A model generated the notes under the pieces. It did no database searches. It worked only from the letters and a program-made list of their open reading frames with translations, and was not told the origin of the DNA. DNA of 64,000 nt, taken from contig CM022675.1 in assembly GCA_012295275.1 (NCBI GenBank), positions 12,198,753 through 12,262,752 of the forward strand, in the 5' to 3' direction. The translations under genes and the position numbers were made by a program. Within the stretch, counting starts at the first letter, position 1. Each line of letters begins with the position of its first letter. Source of the stretch: Chrysomallon squamiferum. Taxonomy: Eukaryota; Mollusca; Gastropoda; Neomphalida; Peltospiridae. Shown piece by piece: positions 49,097 through 60,099 of the stretch.

Positions 49097-49112
49097 ACTT
49101 CCGGGTTTCCCG
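49097..49112 (-). promoter_or_regulatory. ETS-like and E2F-like sites at the UBE2Z start
   Basis: ACTTCCGG at 49097-49104 (CCGGAAGT on the minus strand, an ETS/GABP-type site) is followed by TTTCCCGC at about 49106-49113. They lie only about 20-40 bases before the UBE2Z ATG, suggesting a very short 5' UTR. Assignment is by motif only. Confidence 0.4.
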
Positions 49113-49379
49113 CAGAAAAGTATTAAATTGGTATTATATATATTTTTTGTGTGACTTAATGAAAGGACAGTTTAGTACATTAATTACTGAATCAGTAATA
49201 TATTAAAGAAAAACAATATTCATCGGGCCACGTTTTTATTTTGATAAGAACAATAAACATATGATATTTTTATATAATTATAATAAATGAATGCTCTCGG
49301 TATTACTGTTATTAACATATGTTCCACAAATAATAATTCCCACTGAAAATTAGCCCCTGAAAGAAAATTACTGATGCAC

Positions 49380-49640
49380 TCTTTTGCACAGATTAGAAAT
49401 TATGGAAGTGGTTAGGTTGCAAACGTTTGAAATACGTAGCTCGCACCTGTATATGCGTAAGTGGCTAAAAATAAATATTGCCTTTGGAAACGTTACACGT
49501 GACTAAATCTCACCAATCGGTATTGCTGCTATTGCGAGCCATCTTGCAATCGACATTTGTGCGTTTTGTCTTGAACGTTTTGTTAGCGCAGAGAAATTGT
49601 TTTCGTGGAGAGGTTTCTTAAAGATTTCAAGGTATTAGTG
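49380..49640. promoter_or_regulatory. Shared UBE2Z/CREBZF intergenic promoter region
   Basis: The 676-base gap between the two start codons is richer in CG dinucleotides than its surroundings. It holds an E-box CACGTG at 49496-49501, a CCAAT box at 49513-49517 and a YY1-like GCCATCTT at 49538-49545. A possible 5' UTR splice donor (CAAG then GTATTAG) lies at about 49631, with a possible acceptor CTTAG at about 49722. The sites are closer to CREBZF and probably serve it first. Confidence 0.45.
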
Positions 49641-49751
49641 TTGATATATTTTGTTTTTAATTGGTTTTCCCTTATTATATAAAAAAAACTTACATTACTA
49701 TTCATAAACAACAAGAAACTTAGAAGATTATTAAAAAAAAAAAAAAGAAAG

Positions 49752-50834
49752 ATGCAAAATTCAGATTCAGACATGGCTCTTTTATTTGAAAATGATTTCG
49801 AATCATTGTTAGCTTCAAATACTATTTTTGAAGCCACTGACAAACAAAACTATGATGACGTTGTTGTTGACGATATTCCTTTTTGTAACTCTTTGCTGGA
49901 ACCAGATAATTTTTTATTTTCTGACCTTACACAGGGCAAGAGAGAAAAGAAGTCACCATTCCACAAAACGGATATCAAAATGTCGGATAATTCACGCAGT
50001 TCTCAGAATTCTGACGGAACGATGGAGAATCCGGAATCGTTTAACGAAGGAACAATTCTGCTTGGAGCGGATCAGGACCTGCTAGATTATTTTGGAGGCA
50101 CTTCAAGTGATGAGGATATTACAACCAAAACGAATATGAGAAGTCGCAATAAAGAAAATATTAATAACAAAAAGAATGTGTTAAATACAAAAGTAGCAGA
50201 TAAAGCAAAAATTATACCTGTCAGAAATGTTGCTCCTATTTCTAGAGCCAGAGATCAACAGCCTGTAGCAAATAATCTGATTAGTAACACTAACAGTCCA
50301 CACCTGAAACCATTTCAGTCCGTCAAGGTTGTTAAAGTTATTCACACCTCAACAGTTGCTTCTGATGGTACTAATGATGAAGAAGAGATAGTTAAAGTTT
50401 TAGAAGAAAAAAGCAGAAAAAATGCCCAGCAAGCAAAACTTAACCGTGAAAGGAAAAAGGCTTATATGCAACAACTTGAAAAAGATGTGGAAAACCTGCA
50501 GAAGGAAAATGGTGAATTAAAAACAGAAAATAAAATGTTAACCTGTCGTACAACAGCATTGGAAGAGGAGGTTCATTATCTTAAAAGTGTGCTAGCTAAT
50601 GAAAGCTCATTATCTAAACTGTTGAACAATATTGAGAACATAAAAGATGTAAGACTGAGCAGCTCTTTTCAGTCAAGAAAGCGCAGTGCAGCTCTAGATC
50701 ACTGTTATGAGTCACCTTCAAAATGGTCAAAACCATCTACTGCTGGTATCTGTCTTCATGTTGACAAGGATGATGTTTCACTGGAGTTCTGCTCCTACTG
50801 TTCCAAGATGTCAAAATCCAAAGACAATGACTGA
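49752..50834 (+). CDS. CREBZF: CREBZF/Zhangfei-type bZIP transcription factor
   Basis: A single-exon frame of 360 residues. CREBZF proteins are nuclear bZIP cofactors that bind HCF-1 and modulate ATF4/CREB-type and nuclear-receptor transcription. The N-terminal half is acidic and low in structure. The basic region is around residues 219-238 (KNAQQAKLNRERKKAYM), then the zipper 242-284 (LEKDVENLQKENGELK onward) and the family signature LANESSLSKLL. After it come an HCF-1-binding motif DHCY at 316-319 ([DE]HxY type) and the conserved tail GICLHVDKDDVSLEFCSYC at 332-350, both as in vertebrate Zhangfei. The first ATG is used, as nothing upstream is in frame. An alternative in-frame start is M8. 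The lack of introns in the coding part fits the vertebrate gene as I recall it. Confidence 0.93.
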   Translation: MQNSDSDMALLFENDFESLLASNTIFEATDKQNYDDVVVDDIPFCNSLLEPDNFLFSDLTQGKREKKSPFHKTDIKMSDNSRSSQNSDGTMENPESFNEGTILLGADQDLLDYFGGTSSDEDITTKTNMRSRNKENINNKKNVLNTKVADKAKIIPVRNVAPISRARDQQPVANNLISNTNSPHLKPFQSVKVVKVIHTSTVASDGTNDEEEIVKVLEEKSRKNAQQAKLNRERKKAYMQQLEKDVENLQKENGELKTENKMLTCRTTALEEEVHYLKSVLANESSLSKLLNNIENIKDVRLSSSFQSRKRSAALDHCYESPSKWSKPSTAGICLHVDKDDVSLEFCSYCSKMSKSKDND

Positions 50835-53090
50835 ATCATTTCTGTCTTCGAACAAGTGTCACTTATTTTTTAAGTTAGAAATCAACTACAGGAATTCCAT
50901 TCCTTTTCTGAGACAGCCAGGTTTTGCAGACTGGTGAACAAAAACAGCCTAGATGTCAGATCAGAAAACAATACTGCTGAAATGTTCCATTTCATCACAA
51001 ACTGGACTTAATTATTGGATTGGATCATTGGTTGTTGTGGTACAGTTAGGTGTTGGTAAAATGTCTGTAACATTTTTGAAATTGAGAGAATACAGTTTGT
51101 AAAACATGTTTTTATGCAGCAATTAACATTTTTGATATGAAATATTTTGAAATAGTGCTGAATTTCTGCTTTGGTATTAATGGTTTAACAGGCATGTAAA
51201 CAATTTGTGTTGATCATATTTTGAGAACTACATAAAAAAAAAAAAACAGAAAACCAAAAATGGTCTTCACAATTGTCATTAGAATCTTAATATTTATTGT
51301 AGATTTAATATTTTTCATACACATCTAAAGTAACTGAAAAAAAAAAAAAAAAAATAATGAAGTAGTATAAGCCATGTTTATACATTAATGCCATTGCAAC
51401 AATGTTTGTAACAATCATAACTAAGCCATTAACAGTTCTTTTTTTAGATTCAGCTGATCATGATGAGGAGAAACAATGAAGATGTGCTAGACTTGAGGAT
51501 TCCAGACTTTAAGCTTTATTCGGTAAGGTCCCTTCCACAATACTGAGCAGATGGACCGTGTGGAGTGGGTGTAGAAAATTACTGGCAACAAAAGCATGAG
51601 AAATATTCTTGCTGTGCCATATCTAACCCATTCTGCATTATTATTGCAAGCCAGACAATATATATTTTTTTAAATTTAACATCTCATAAGGAAAACAAAT
51701 AATATCTCCATAATAGATAACAATCAAAATTATTTACACCTGATTTTAGAAAATGACTTTCACGGTGAAATACTTATTTTATAAAAAAAAAATATTTTTG
51801 AATATCTGGCTTGCATTAGGACCTGAGCTCTATAGCACCCAATGTGGAATTTAGGAGGCCTGTACTGTAACATTCTTTTATATTTTGTTTATTGTTTAAA
51901 AACATTTTGCATAATTTATTCAAGCACATTTAATTTAAAGTTTTGCTTTGTCTGCTGCATATTTGTTACAGTAATGTATAAAATCAGTTTTATTTGTATC
52001 TGAAGAATATTTTGCTTGCATTTTTATTTTAATTATGAATATTCATTTGCTTTTCAAACAGCACATTTTCTGAATAAGATCAGATTTCTCTATTAAGTAT
52101 GTAAAGGCTATAGATAATATGTATTTTCAAGGGTTTGACATTCTGTTGATACTGTACATACATTCTGTATGTGTGTGTGTGTGCATATTGTTTTGTTCAT
52201 TTGAATTAGATGAAATGCATTTTGCTGTACATAACAAATTATTCACAGATACCTTTGTTATATACAGTTAATGTTCGAGGCTGTGAGGAGAAGTGGCGAT
52301 TTTGTGGAAACATGAAAGCATTGAAAAACATAAACCTGCATATCTAGTGCAGTGTTTTTTAGGTAAATCAGGTAAAAGGGTACAGGTAAAGTGGCTAAAA
52401 ACATGCACAAGAAAAGCCAAAACACAAAACAAGTTTTATGCTGTATTGTATCTGATATTTTAACAAATGTGGTAATCAATGCAGTATTTTAGAAAATATT
52501 TTCATTTACAAAATGATTTTTGTAATGTATATTGTCATTTTCAGAAGTAAATTAGTTTTTGAAAATGTGAGAAAATGAGATTGTCATTTACACTGCATAT
52601 AAAATTTATTTTAAATGTTTCATAAATATGTAATATTTTTTTTAGTATCTTTTCACATTTACTTTGGATGTGACAGCACAGCAAGTGGACCTAACTGAGT
52701 TTTCTTTTGCAGCTCCATTGTTTTCATTTCACAAGTTTTTGTTTAAATATAAATTTTGCTTAATAAAATATTCTGTTGAATTTATATATGCTGGTTTAAT
52801 TTTTCTTTTTGTAACAAATTTAATGTATATATTCCAAATGTTATTTATCTCTTCAAGTGAAAGGCTTTGGTTTCATTTCGATGATCAGTATTTAAATAAA
52901 ATATTAAACACAGGAGCCGTTTCAGTGAGATGAAATGAGTACAGATGGTTTAAACAAATGGCCTTAATACAGTTACTTGCATGTGGCTTGTTAATAATAA
53001 AGTATGACATCACACGCTTGTGAGGAAGCTTGGTAAATGTATTTTCCCTGCTTTTACTTTCTGTGAGTTCCTGATTCAACATTTGTGCCA
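50835..53090 (+). other. Presumed CREBZF 3' UTR and intergenic DNA
   Basis: AT-rich, with A-runs near 51235 and 51340, a GT run at about 52171-52185, and the first AATAAA I see at 52762-52767. No coding frame is supported apart from the exon-like segment at 51448. Confidence 0.45.
51448..51522 (+). other. Exon-like segment downstream of CREBZF
   Basis: A 75-nt segment between a strong acceptor (TTTTTTTAG) and a GTAAGG donor. It is open in phase 0 for all 25 codons (IQLIMMRRNNEDVLDLRIPD and five more) and also encodes SADHDEEKQ-stop in another frame. It could be a 3' UTR exon of CREBZF or chance; I have no family match. Confidence 0.3.
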
Positions 53091-53104
53091 GTTAATTGCT
53101 AGAT

Positions 53105-53244
53105 CAGTCATGGGCAAACTGTGGCCTGCGACTCTCTGAGTGGCCCACCTGATTTCACAAGGAATAAAATCTACAGTTAAATTAGTACCTGAGGATGAGC
53201 CATGTCTCATGTGGCCCGCTATCCATAAAGGTTGCCTATGCTTG
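53105..53244. mobile_element. hAT-type MITE, 140 bp
   Basis: The left end CAGTCATGGGCAAACTGTGG and the right end (minus strand) CAAGCATAGGCAACC form imperfect inverted repeats. The flanks TGCTAGAT (53097-53104) and TGATAGAT (53245-53252) match at 7 of 8 bases, an 8-bp target duplication as hAT elements make. The interior has GTGGCC/GGCCC words typical of short hAT derivatives. There is no transposase. Confidence 0.6.
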
Positions 53245-53259
53245 TGATAGATGATAAAT

Positions 53260-56200
53260 ATTAATAAACAAAAATAAATAACGTCAAACCTCCATGTTTA
53301 TTGCCCCAGTAATGTTTAAGCATTGATATATTTTAATTTACATGAATTTACTTTATGCCAGCTCTTTAAGTCTAGTCAGTTGGAGAAACCAAGATTCATT
53401 TTGTCTTACTTCATGAATAAATACTCTTTATTTCTCTTTGTAGTTATTTTCAAAGGAAATCATCTCACGTTTGCACAATCAAATTGTTTATTAAATTGGT
53501 ACCATTGGTATTACCAGCTTGTTGCTGGCCACATGGTGATACATTGACAAATGTCCATTTGTGAGATTTGCAGATACATTCCCTTTTTCATAGTGAAGAA
53601 ATGTTCAAGAACTATTTACAATTTAAATTGTTTTTATCCATTCTAAAAGTTTTATTATTTTTAAACATTAAAACCTACCCTTAGAAGATTAGCAGTACGT
53701 GAGTAACTTCATACGTAAGTGTTGCTTTCTGTCATCCTCAAAGACTGAGGCAAGCAGGGGGATATTTTTGGGCCAGTACTGAGGTTTTGTGCATGGAGTG
53801 ATTTATAATCTCAGAAAACTAAGTTATGCCACCCAACTTGTTGCAGTGCCAAAATCAGCTGGGCACTAATATTGGTGTTATAAAAAGGTTTGACTGGTAG
53901 AGTCTCAAGAAATTTAATTTCTCTTCCAAAAATGTCAAAGCATTGGGAATGTGGCAGCCCTCAGTCATTGACAGTTTTATTTAACTTTGTTATCAGTAAA
54001 GGTTAATCACTACCATGTGTACATAACAAATCATTTTGTATTCATAGCAGGTATTCTAGTGAGATGATTATTAGTTGATCAGTATTTTAATTTTGTTTTT
54101 TACCAAAGGGTTAAACACTGTTTGCTAACTATTGCAAAGTAAATTTCTTTGCAGAACTGTTTGGGCAAATTCAGAAGTAAAAGACAAGTAAATAATTGAA
54201 ATCAAATGACACTATGAAACTACTGTGCAAGAACAAATTTATTTAAAAAGAAAATTGTATTGGGTGTTGGCAAACTAGAACTTCAGTCTCATGGAATACT
54301 TGATCTGTCATCTTCCATAAATATCAGTATTACATGATTTTATTTAAAGGCAAATATACTTTAAAAAAATTTATATAAAAAAAAAAATATATATATATAT
54401 ATATAAATTAACAGGAGTTTCAAGTTTCAGTGATTAACAAAACTGACCCCCAGAATTTGATACCCACCATCATACCAGGATGTCACGTTAATGCTAAGAA
54501 AAGAACTGTTTTTTGTTATTGTGAAAATGTGTTTTAAAATTATGTAAACTGTTTACAAGAAACATACAAAAAAAAATATCACAGAAAACATTTCAAAACA
54601 AGTGAAATTGTTTTTAGAAATACTTAAAATGCTGTTTTCACTTGGGTAGATTATCCTCCTTCAGAATAAAATGAGTAATGATGATAAAAATGTATAAAAC
54701 TAACAGTGGATGCTATGAGCTAGAATTGTTCTGAATATTTATATTTTATTTATTTTTAAGAAGAAAATATGAGCTTGAAATGCTGCAATATGCCATGGCT
54801 AATTTTTTAACCTTTTGATTTAAATTTATTTATTTTTATTTATTATTATTATTATATAGTAAGGGACATAACTCTTAGATACATAATGTACAAAATAAAA
54901 AGGGGCAAATAATACTAGTCTTTTTCTTTTTTTTTTTTTTTTTCGCCTTGAATTCGTTTATCAGTATATATATATATATATAATGAATTAAAATATAAAA
55001 ATCAATTCTATTTGTGAATATCGGTTATCAGAAAACAATGAATATAATTAACGTATTTGATGTATGAATCGCAACCCAAGAACTGCTTTGAAAATTGCTG
55101 TAGCATTAGTTCGGTGATATATACATGGAAATATTCTTTTACATTTGTCACACACATAACATTTCATGTGCTTGTAGGTCAGCCATACAGTGATTATAAG
55201 CTCGGGAATTTTTAGTCAAAAGTTCCCTATAATGTTTGCTAACTATAGGGCTGAACGTTTGATGTTTTAATCAATCGTATTTTATAAATTAATACGCGAG
55301 GCAACATGCTGAGGTGCGCGGCAACATACAACGACTCGTAGGCGCGCGTTACACACGGAACACCGAGTCCAGACTTTTCTTAATATTTTATTGAATTTAG
55401 GTATAAAAGACTGACACGCAAGTAAACAGAAACGGAACATTTATAAACAAAGTTAAAAATGCTTGTGAAAATTACTGAGGTTGACATGAACCTGTAACTG
55501 AAAATGGTTAATCAAAGGAGGAAACTTGAGGATGAAAAGAGCAAAATCTAAGAAACCCTCTTAACGGGGGGGGGGGATCTGAGAATTGAATTAATACAAA
55601 CTTCATATTTCAAGTCTGAATTTTAAGAAACAAATTCATATTGCAAAATATCGATGCATTGTCATACAGTTGAGTTGTACTTCCTCGTTCGCTTTAATCC
55701 TATTAACCAAGTATGGCAGAAAAACGATCAATAGACTTCTGTGTACGGACCTCACACATTATCCGATAACGAGCACAGTTGCTGCTTATAAAACTCCATT
55801 TAAAACTGTAATGTATATAGTCCGAGTTTGCTGTATGTATTCCATGTAAAACCATCTGACATCAAGAAAGTTTGCTTCAGTTATAATTATATTTAATACC
55901 ATGTAATGTATATCATTAGTTTAAAACCATTTACGGAATTCGTTGGTTTACATTCCGTTTTAAATCATTAATAATTATTTATCATCTCATTGCTTGCACG
56001 TTTTTAAAATAATTTAAATTGTAACACAAACGTGTCGCAGACTAAAACAGGGTGGTACAGATTACATGATTTATGGGAGGCAAATTTGGTAAAGAAAATT
56101 ACTATTGTTCAAGTTCTTTTATTCTGTTCTTCAACTTGTAAGAACATTATATACATCACATTCAGTGAAAGTAGATGTCGAATTTCATGACTCGCCCTAC

Positions 56201-57300
56201 CTTGCGTATTAGTTCAGAACTTTGAGAGTAAGAAGAAATGTTATATTTAATTATTTCCTCAATATATTTCTAACATTCGTTCATTTGATGTCATAATTAT
56301 TTTATTTAACAACAAGTTCTGGATAATTATAATCTACAAGTAGCGCTGTATTTATGCTTAAAACTTTTGTTAGGTTACTTCTGTTGGATCTTTTGTTTGC
56401 TGTCGAGTTAGATAAAATTAGCCGCAGAAACAAGCACATTTTTTAGCACGAAGTTCAGCTTAGAGAAGAACATTACTTTCTATAATAAATAAAAACACTT
56501 TAAAGTAAGAATAATGAAATATAAAGAACACATCATATAAAAAATAAATAAATAAATAAATAAAAAATAAAAAACAACAAAGAAACAAAACAACAAAAAC
56601 CCAACCCTTCCCCCCCAAAAAAATAATTTAAAAAAAACAAAGAAAAAAACAAACAAACAATATATACATATATATATATATAAACCAACCCCCCCAAAAA
56701 TGATAATATAAAAACAATATTAGAAATAGTAAACAAACGCAAATAAAAAGGTTAAACAATACACTTTTAACTCATGCACGTCCACACACAAACCAAAAGT
56801 GAAAAACAACACAACCTCAAAATTCATGCAAATAATAATAATAAATAAATAAATAAAAAATTAATTTTGAGGAAAATGTTTCACGACAAAAATTATCTAA
56901 GAATCTCACACTCAAAAATAGTCAAATGATTCAACGTAAGATTTATAACTTATTATTTGAAAGAATTTAAAAGTCGAAATGTCAAATGGTTAAAAATATA
57001 ATTTATTATGTCAAAGAATCTGAAATAGGAAAAGTGTAATGAAAGATATACATTTTTATCAAAAACATCTATTCAAAATTTTCCTAAATGAATATATGTG
57101 ACTTCAACAATTATGTTTTAATAAATTATTAACACACACACACACACACACACACACATTACTGCATTTTTCTGTAGCTTTATATTAGAAATACTTTATA
57201 TTAAATATCTTCATATGTTTTTATTATTATTTATTTATTTATTTATTTAGGTATTTAGGTCGAAGCGCTTAACATGGTTTACCACTACACAAAATTCGAA
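53260..57300. other. Gene-free stretch
   Basis: No exon is supported. A CG-rich patch at about 55290-55380 (with GGCGCGCG) stands out and could be a promoter for an unseen transcript. The rest is AT-rich, with TA runs near 54390 and 54970 and A-rich runs at 56540-56700. Confidence 0.5.
57132..57159. repeat. (AC)n microsatellite
   Basis: About 14 AC units. Confidence 0.9.
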
Positions 57301-57309
57301 AACAAATCG

Positions 57310-57751
57310 TTGGAAAATCTGCTGAATTAGCTATTTAATATCAGTTCTTTCACAATTACTAGCAAACTGGAATATCTGCTGAATTAGCTATTTAATATCA
57401 GTTCTTCCACAATTACTAGCAAACTGGAAAATCTGCTGAATTAGCTATTTAATATCAGTTCTTCCACAATTACTAGCAAACTGGAAAATCTGCTGAATTA
57501 GCTATTTAATATCAGTTCTTCAACAAGTTCTTCTGAAACAATTTAATATCAGTTCTTCCACAATTACTAGCAAACTGGAATATCTGCTGAATTAGCTATT
57601 TAATATCAGTTCTTCAACAATTACTAGCAAACTGGAAAATCTGCTGAATTAGCTATTTAATATCAGTTCTTCAACAATTACTAGCAAACTGGAATATCTG
57701 CTGAATTAGCTATTTAATATCAGTTCTTCCACAATTACTAGCAAACTGGAA
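57310..57751. repeat. 57-bp minisatellite
   Basis: Seven to eight tandem copies of a 57-base unit (core CTGGAAAATCTGCTGAATTA, then an ATATCAGTTCTTCCACAATT part). One copy near 57520-57550 is rearranged. Neighbouring copies differ only at a few bases (GGAATATC/GGAAAATC, TTCCACA/TTCAACA). Confidence 0.92.
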
Positions 57752-57759
57752 ATGTAATG

Positions 57760-58500
57760 TGGAAACAAAACAACAGCACTAACAGAAACAAACTCTTGAA
57801 ACGTTTTTGATTAAGCAAGTATCGTCATAATTATTTCTTTAGGTATCCTCCTGAGTTTGTATGGGAATATTTGGTTGTAGTTATAGCACATATTTATCAC
57901 ATATAATATGTAGAAAAAATATTTAGCCATTGAAAGCATTTGCACTTTTAAAGTGAATAAAAGGTTTAATACGGTGTACGTATATTTGTGTTTGAGTCGT
58001 CGACGTATGCAGTCCGAAGCGTTGGCTACGTACACACAGAGATTTGCAGAGCACTGAGAAAGCCCCTTGAAACGTGATATTCTGTTGTGTTTGCCAGCTG
58101 CGCTTTATCCCGCTGATGTATTCCTTGTAGCAGTTGCTGTGCAAAGTACACGTGCTGGCTGAGAGGATAATTTGTGACCAGAATATATTATCTAGAGCCG
58201 AACGTGGCCTGACATAATCATCAACCACGTATGAATGTAAATGTTTACGAATCGAATGTTAACTTGTAGAAATTCAAACGATAATGGAGTATTACTTGTT
58301 ACAAGGACGCAAGGAATGAAAAGTCTATAGTAGTAAGCCCATTGCTTTTGTCCCTGACAAAGGAATCTGACATATATGAATGACCCACAGCTCAAGAAAT
58401 TCGTGGATATTTTTATTTTCAACTTCATTTGATATTTTGAAATGACGAGTGAAGCACCTCCACATGAAATAAATCCAGATAAATAATTTGAAGACTCTCT
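57760..58500. other. Intergenic stretch with a CG-containing patch
   Basis: About 57975-58215 is richer in G+C and CG dinucleotides than its surroundings, with open minus-strand frames of 74-103 codons that I cannot match to any protein. It may be a promoter or exon of an unseen transcript. Nothing firmer can be said. Confidence 0.35.
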
Positions 58501-58537
58501 CACAGATATTATTGTTTTATTTCATTTTTCAGTGCTT

Positions 58538-58673
<136 letters not shown>

Positions 58674-59925
58674 CTATGCGTAGCAGTATTTATGTTATTA
58701 TGTTTCGACAAAATATATATTACAATAGTCTGTTAAGAAAACATTTTAATTAAAATTTAATAATGAAATAATTTTTGTCTAAATTTTTAAATTGTTATTT
58801 AACACGTGAGGAGAGTTTCTTAAGCTGTTTTTTTGGGAAAAGAAGTCATAATACAAAGTTAAATCGAATTTTCAGAGTGGGAAGGAAACAGGTAATAATA
58901 TTTTACGCCTGTTTACACCGTGCTGTCAAACCCACATGTCACAAAAACATCGATTTCTCAGTTTTCTATTTGAATATTTTCAGTTTTTTTGTTTATTATA
59001 AGTTTGTTTGGTTTTTGTGTTCTTTAATATATTATTTCTGTCCATATCGCGTGCTAGGTGTATTTCAACTTTGTATTTTGCAAGATCGTCATTATTAAAA
59101 ACACCACTGTCGCAGGTTGGCGCATCTAAGTTTAGAACAGAATTAGTTTGTAGCCTGGCGACATAATGACTGTCACGGACACATACATTAGAACGTGTAT
59201 AATTATGATCACTGGGTATTTAATTAATAAAATAATGGTTTTTATTTTTTTACTGATTTATTGATTTATTTATTGTTATTATAATTATAATAATTATTAT
59301 TACCATCATCAAAATCATCGTCACCATTATTATCATCGTTCGAAATAGAAGTATAATAACAATCAAATATCTAAGACAACTTAAGTCAAATCTCTAAGAC
59401 AGTAGTGTCACAGAACTACGAAATACGTAAATGTTGTTGTTGCTGCTGCTTGTATTACTGTAGTTGATGTTGTTGTTGTTATTTTTGTTGTTAAAAAATT
59501 CAACATTTTCGTTTCATGTTTCAAACAAACAAAATAAAAACAAAAAAGGAAAAGAAAGGATATTTGCCCTCTATTTCTAGTAAAGTTATACGAAATCACA
59601 GATCGGTATTCGATGTTACAACCAATGCAACAGTTGTGATCTCTGCCACTGTCAATCATTCACACAAATAAAATACGACAATTCGATTATTACTGAAAGA
59701 AAAGCATAATAACAGTATTGTGTTAAACTGCAGATACAAACAAATCTGTCGCCTGCTTTCTTAGCGCGTGAACCCGACGAGACGTTCAGACTGAGTCATA
59801 CAAAACTGAAACACGCTTCAGTATTTTCAGTTTTATTTTATATTTTACAATGAAGCCCACCATATAAATCAAAACGGGTTAGGCATTTTCGAGAATATCA
59901 CTCGCAGAAATTATTGTTTTATTTT

Positions 59926-60050
<125 letters not shown>

Positions 60051-60099
60051 GTCTCTGCGTTGCAATGTTTTAATTATAATGAAAGAACCTTTTTTTGTT

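Noticed and set aside
57310-57751. Regular direct repeats as a CRISPR-like array
   Set aside because: The units are contiguous with no unique spacers, and the genome is eukaryotic. It is a minisatellite.
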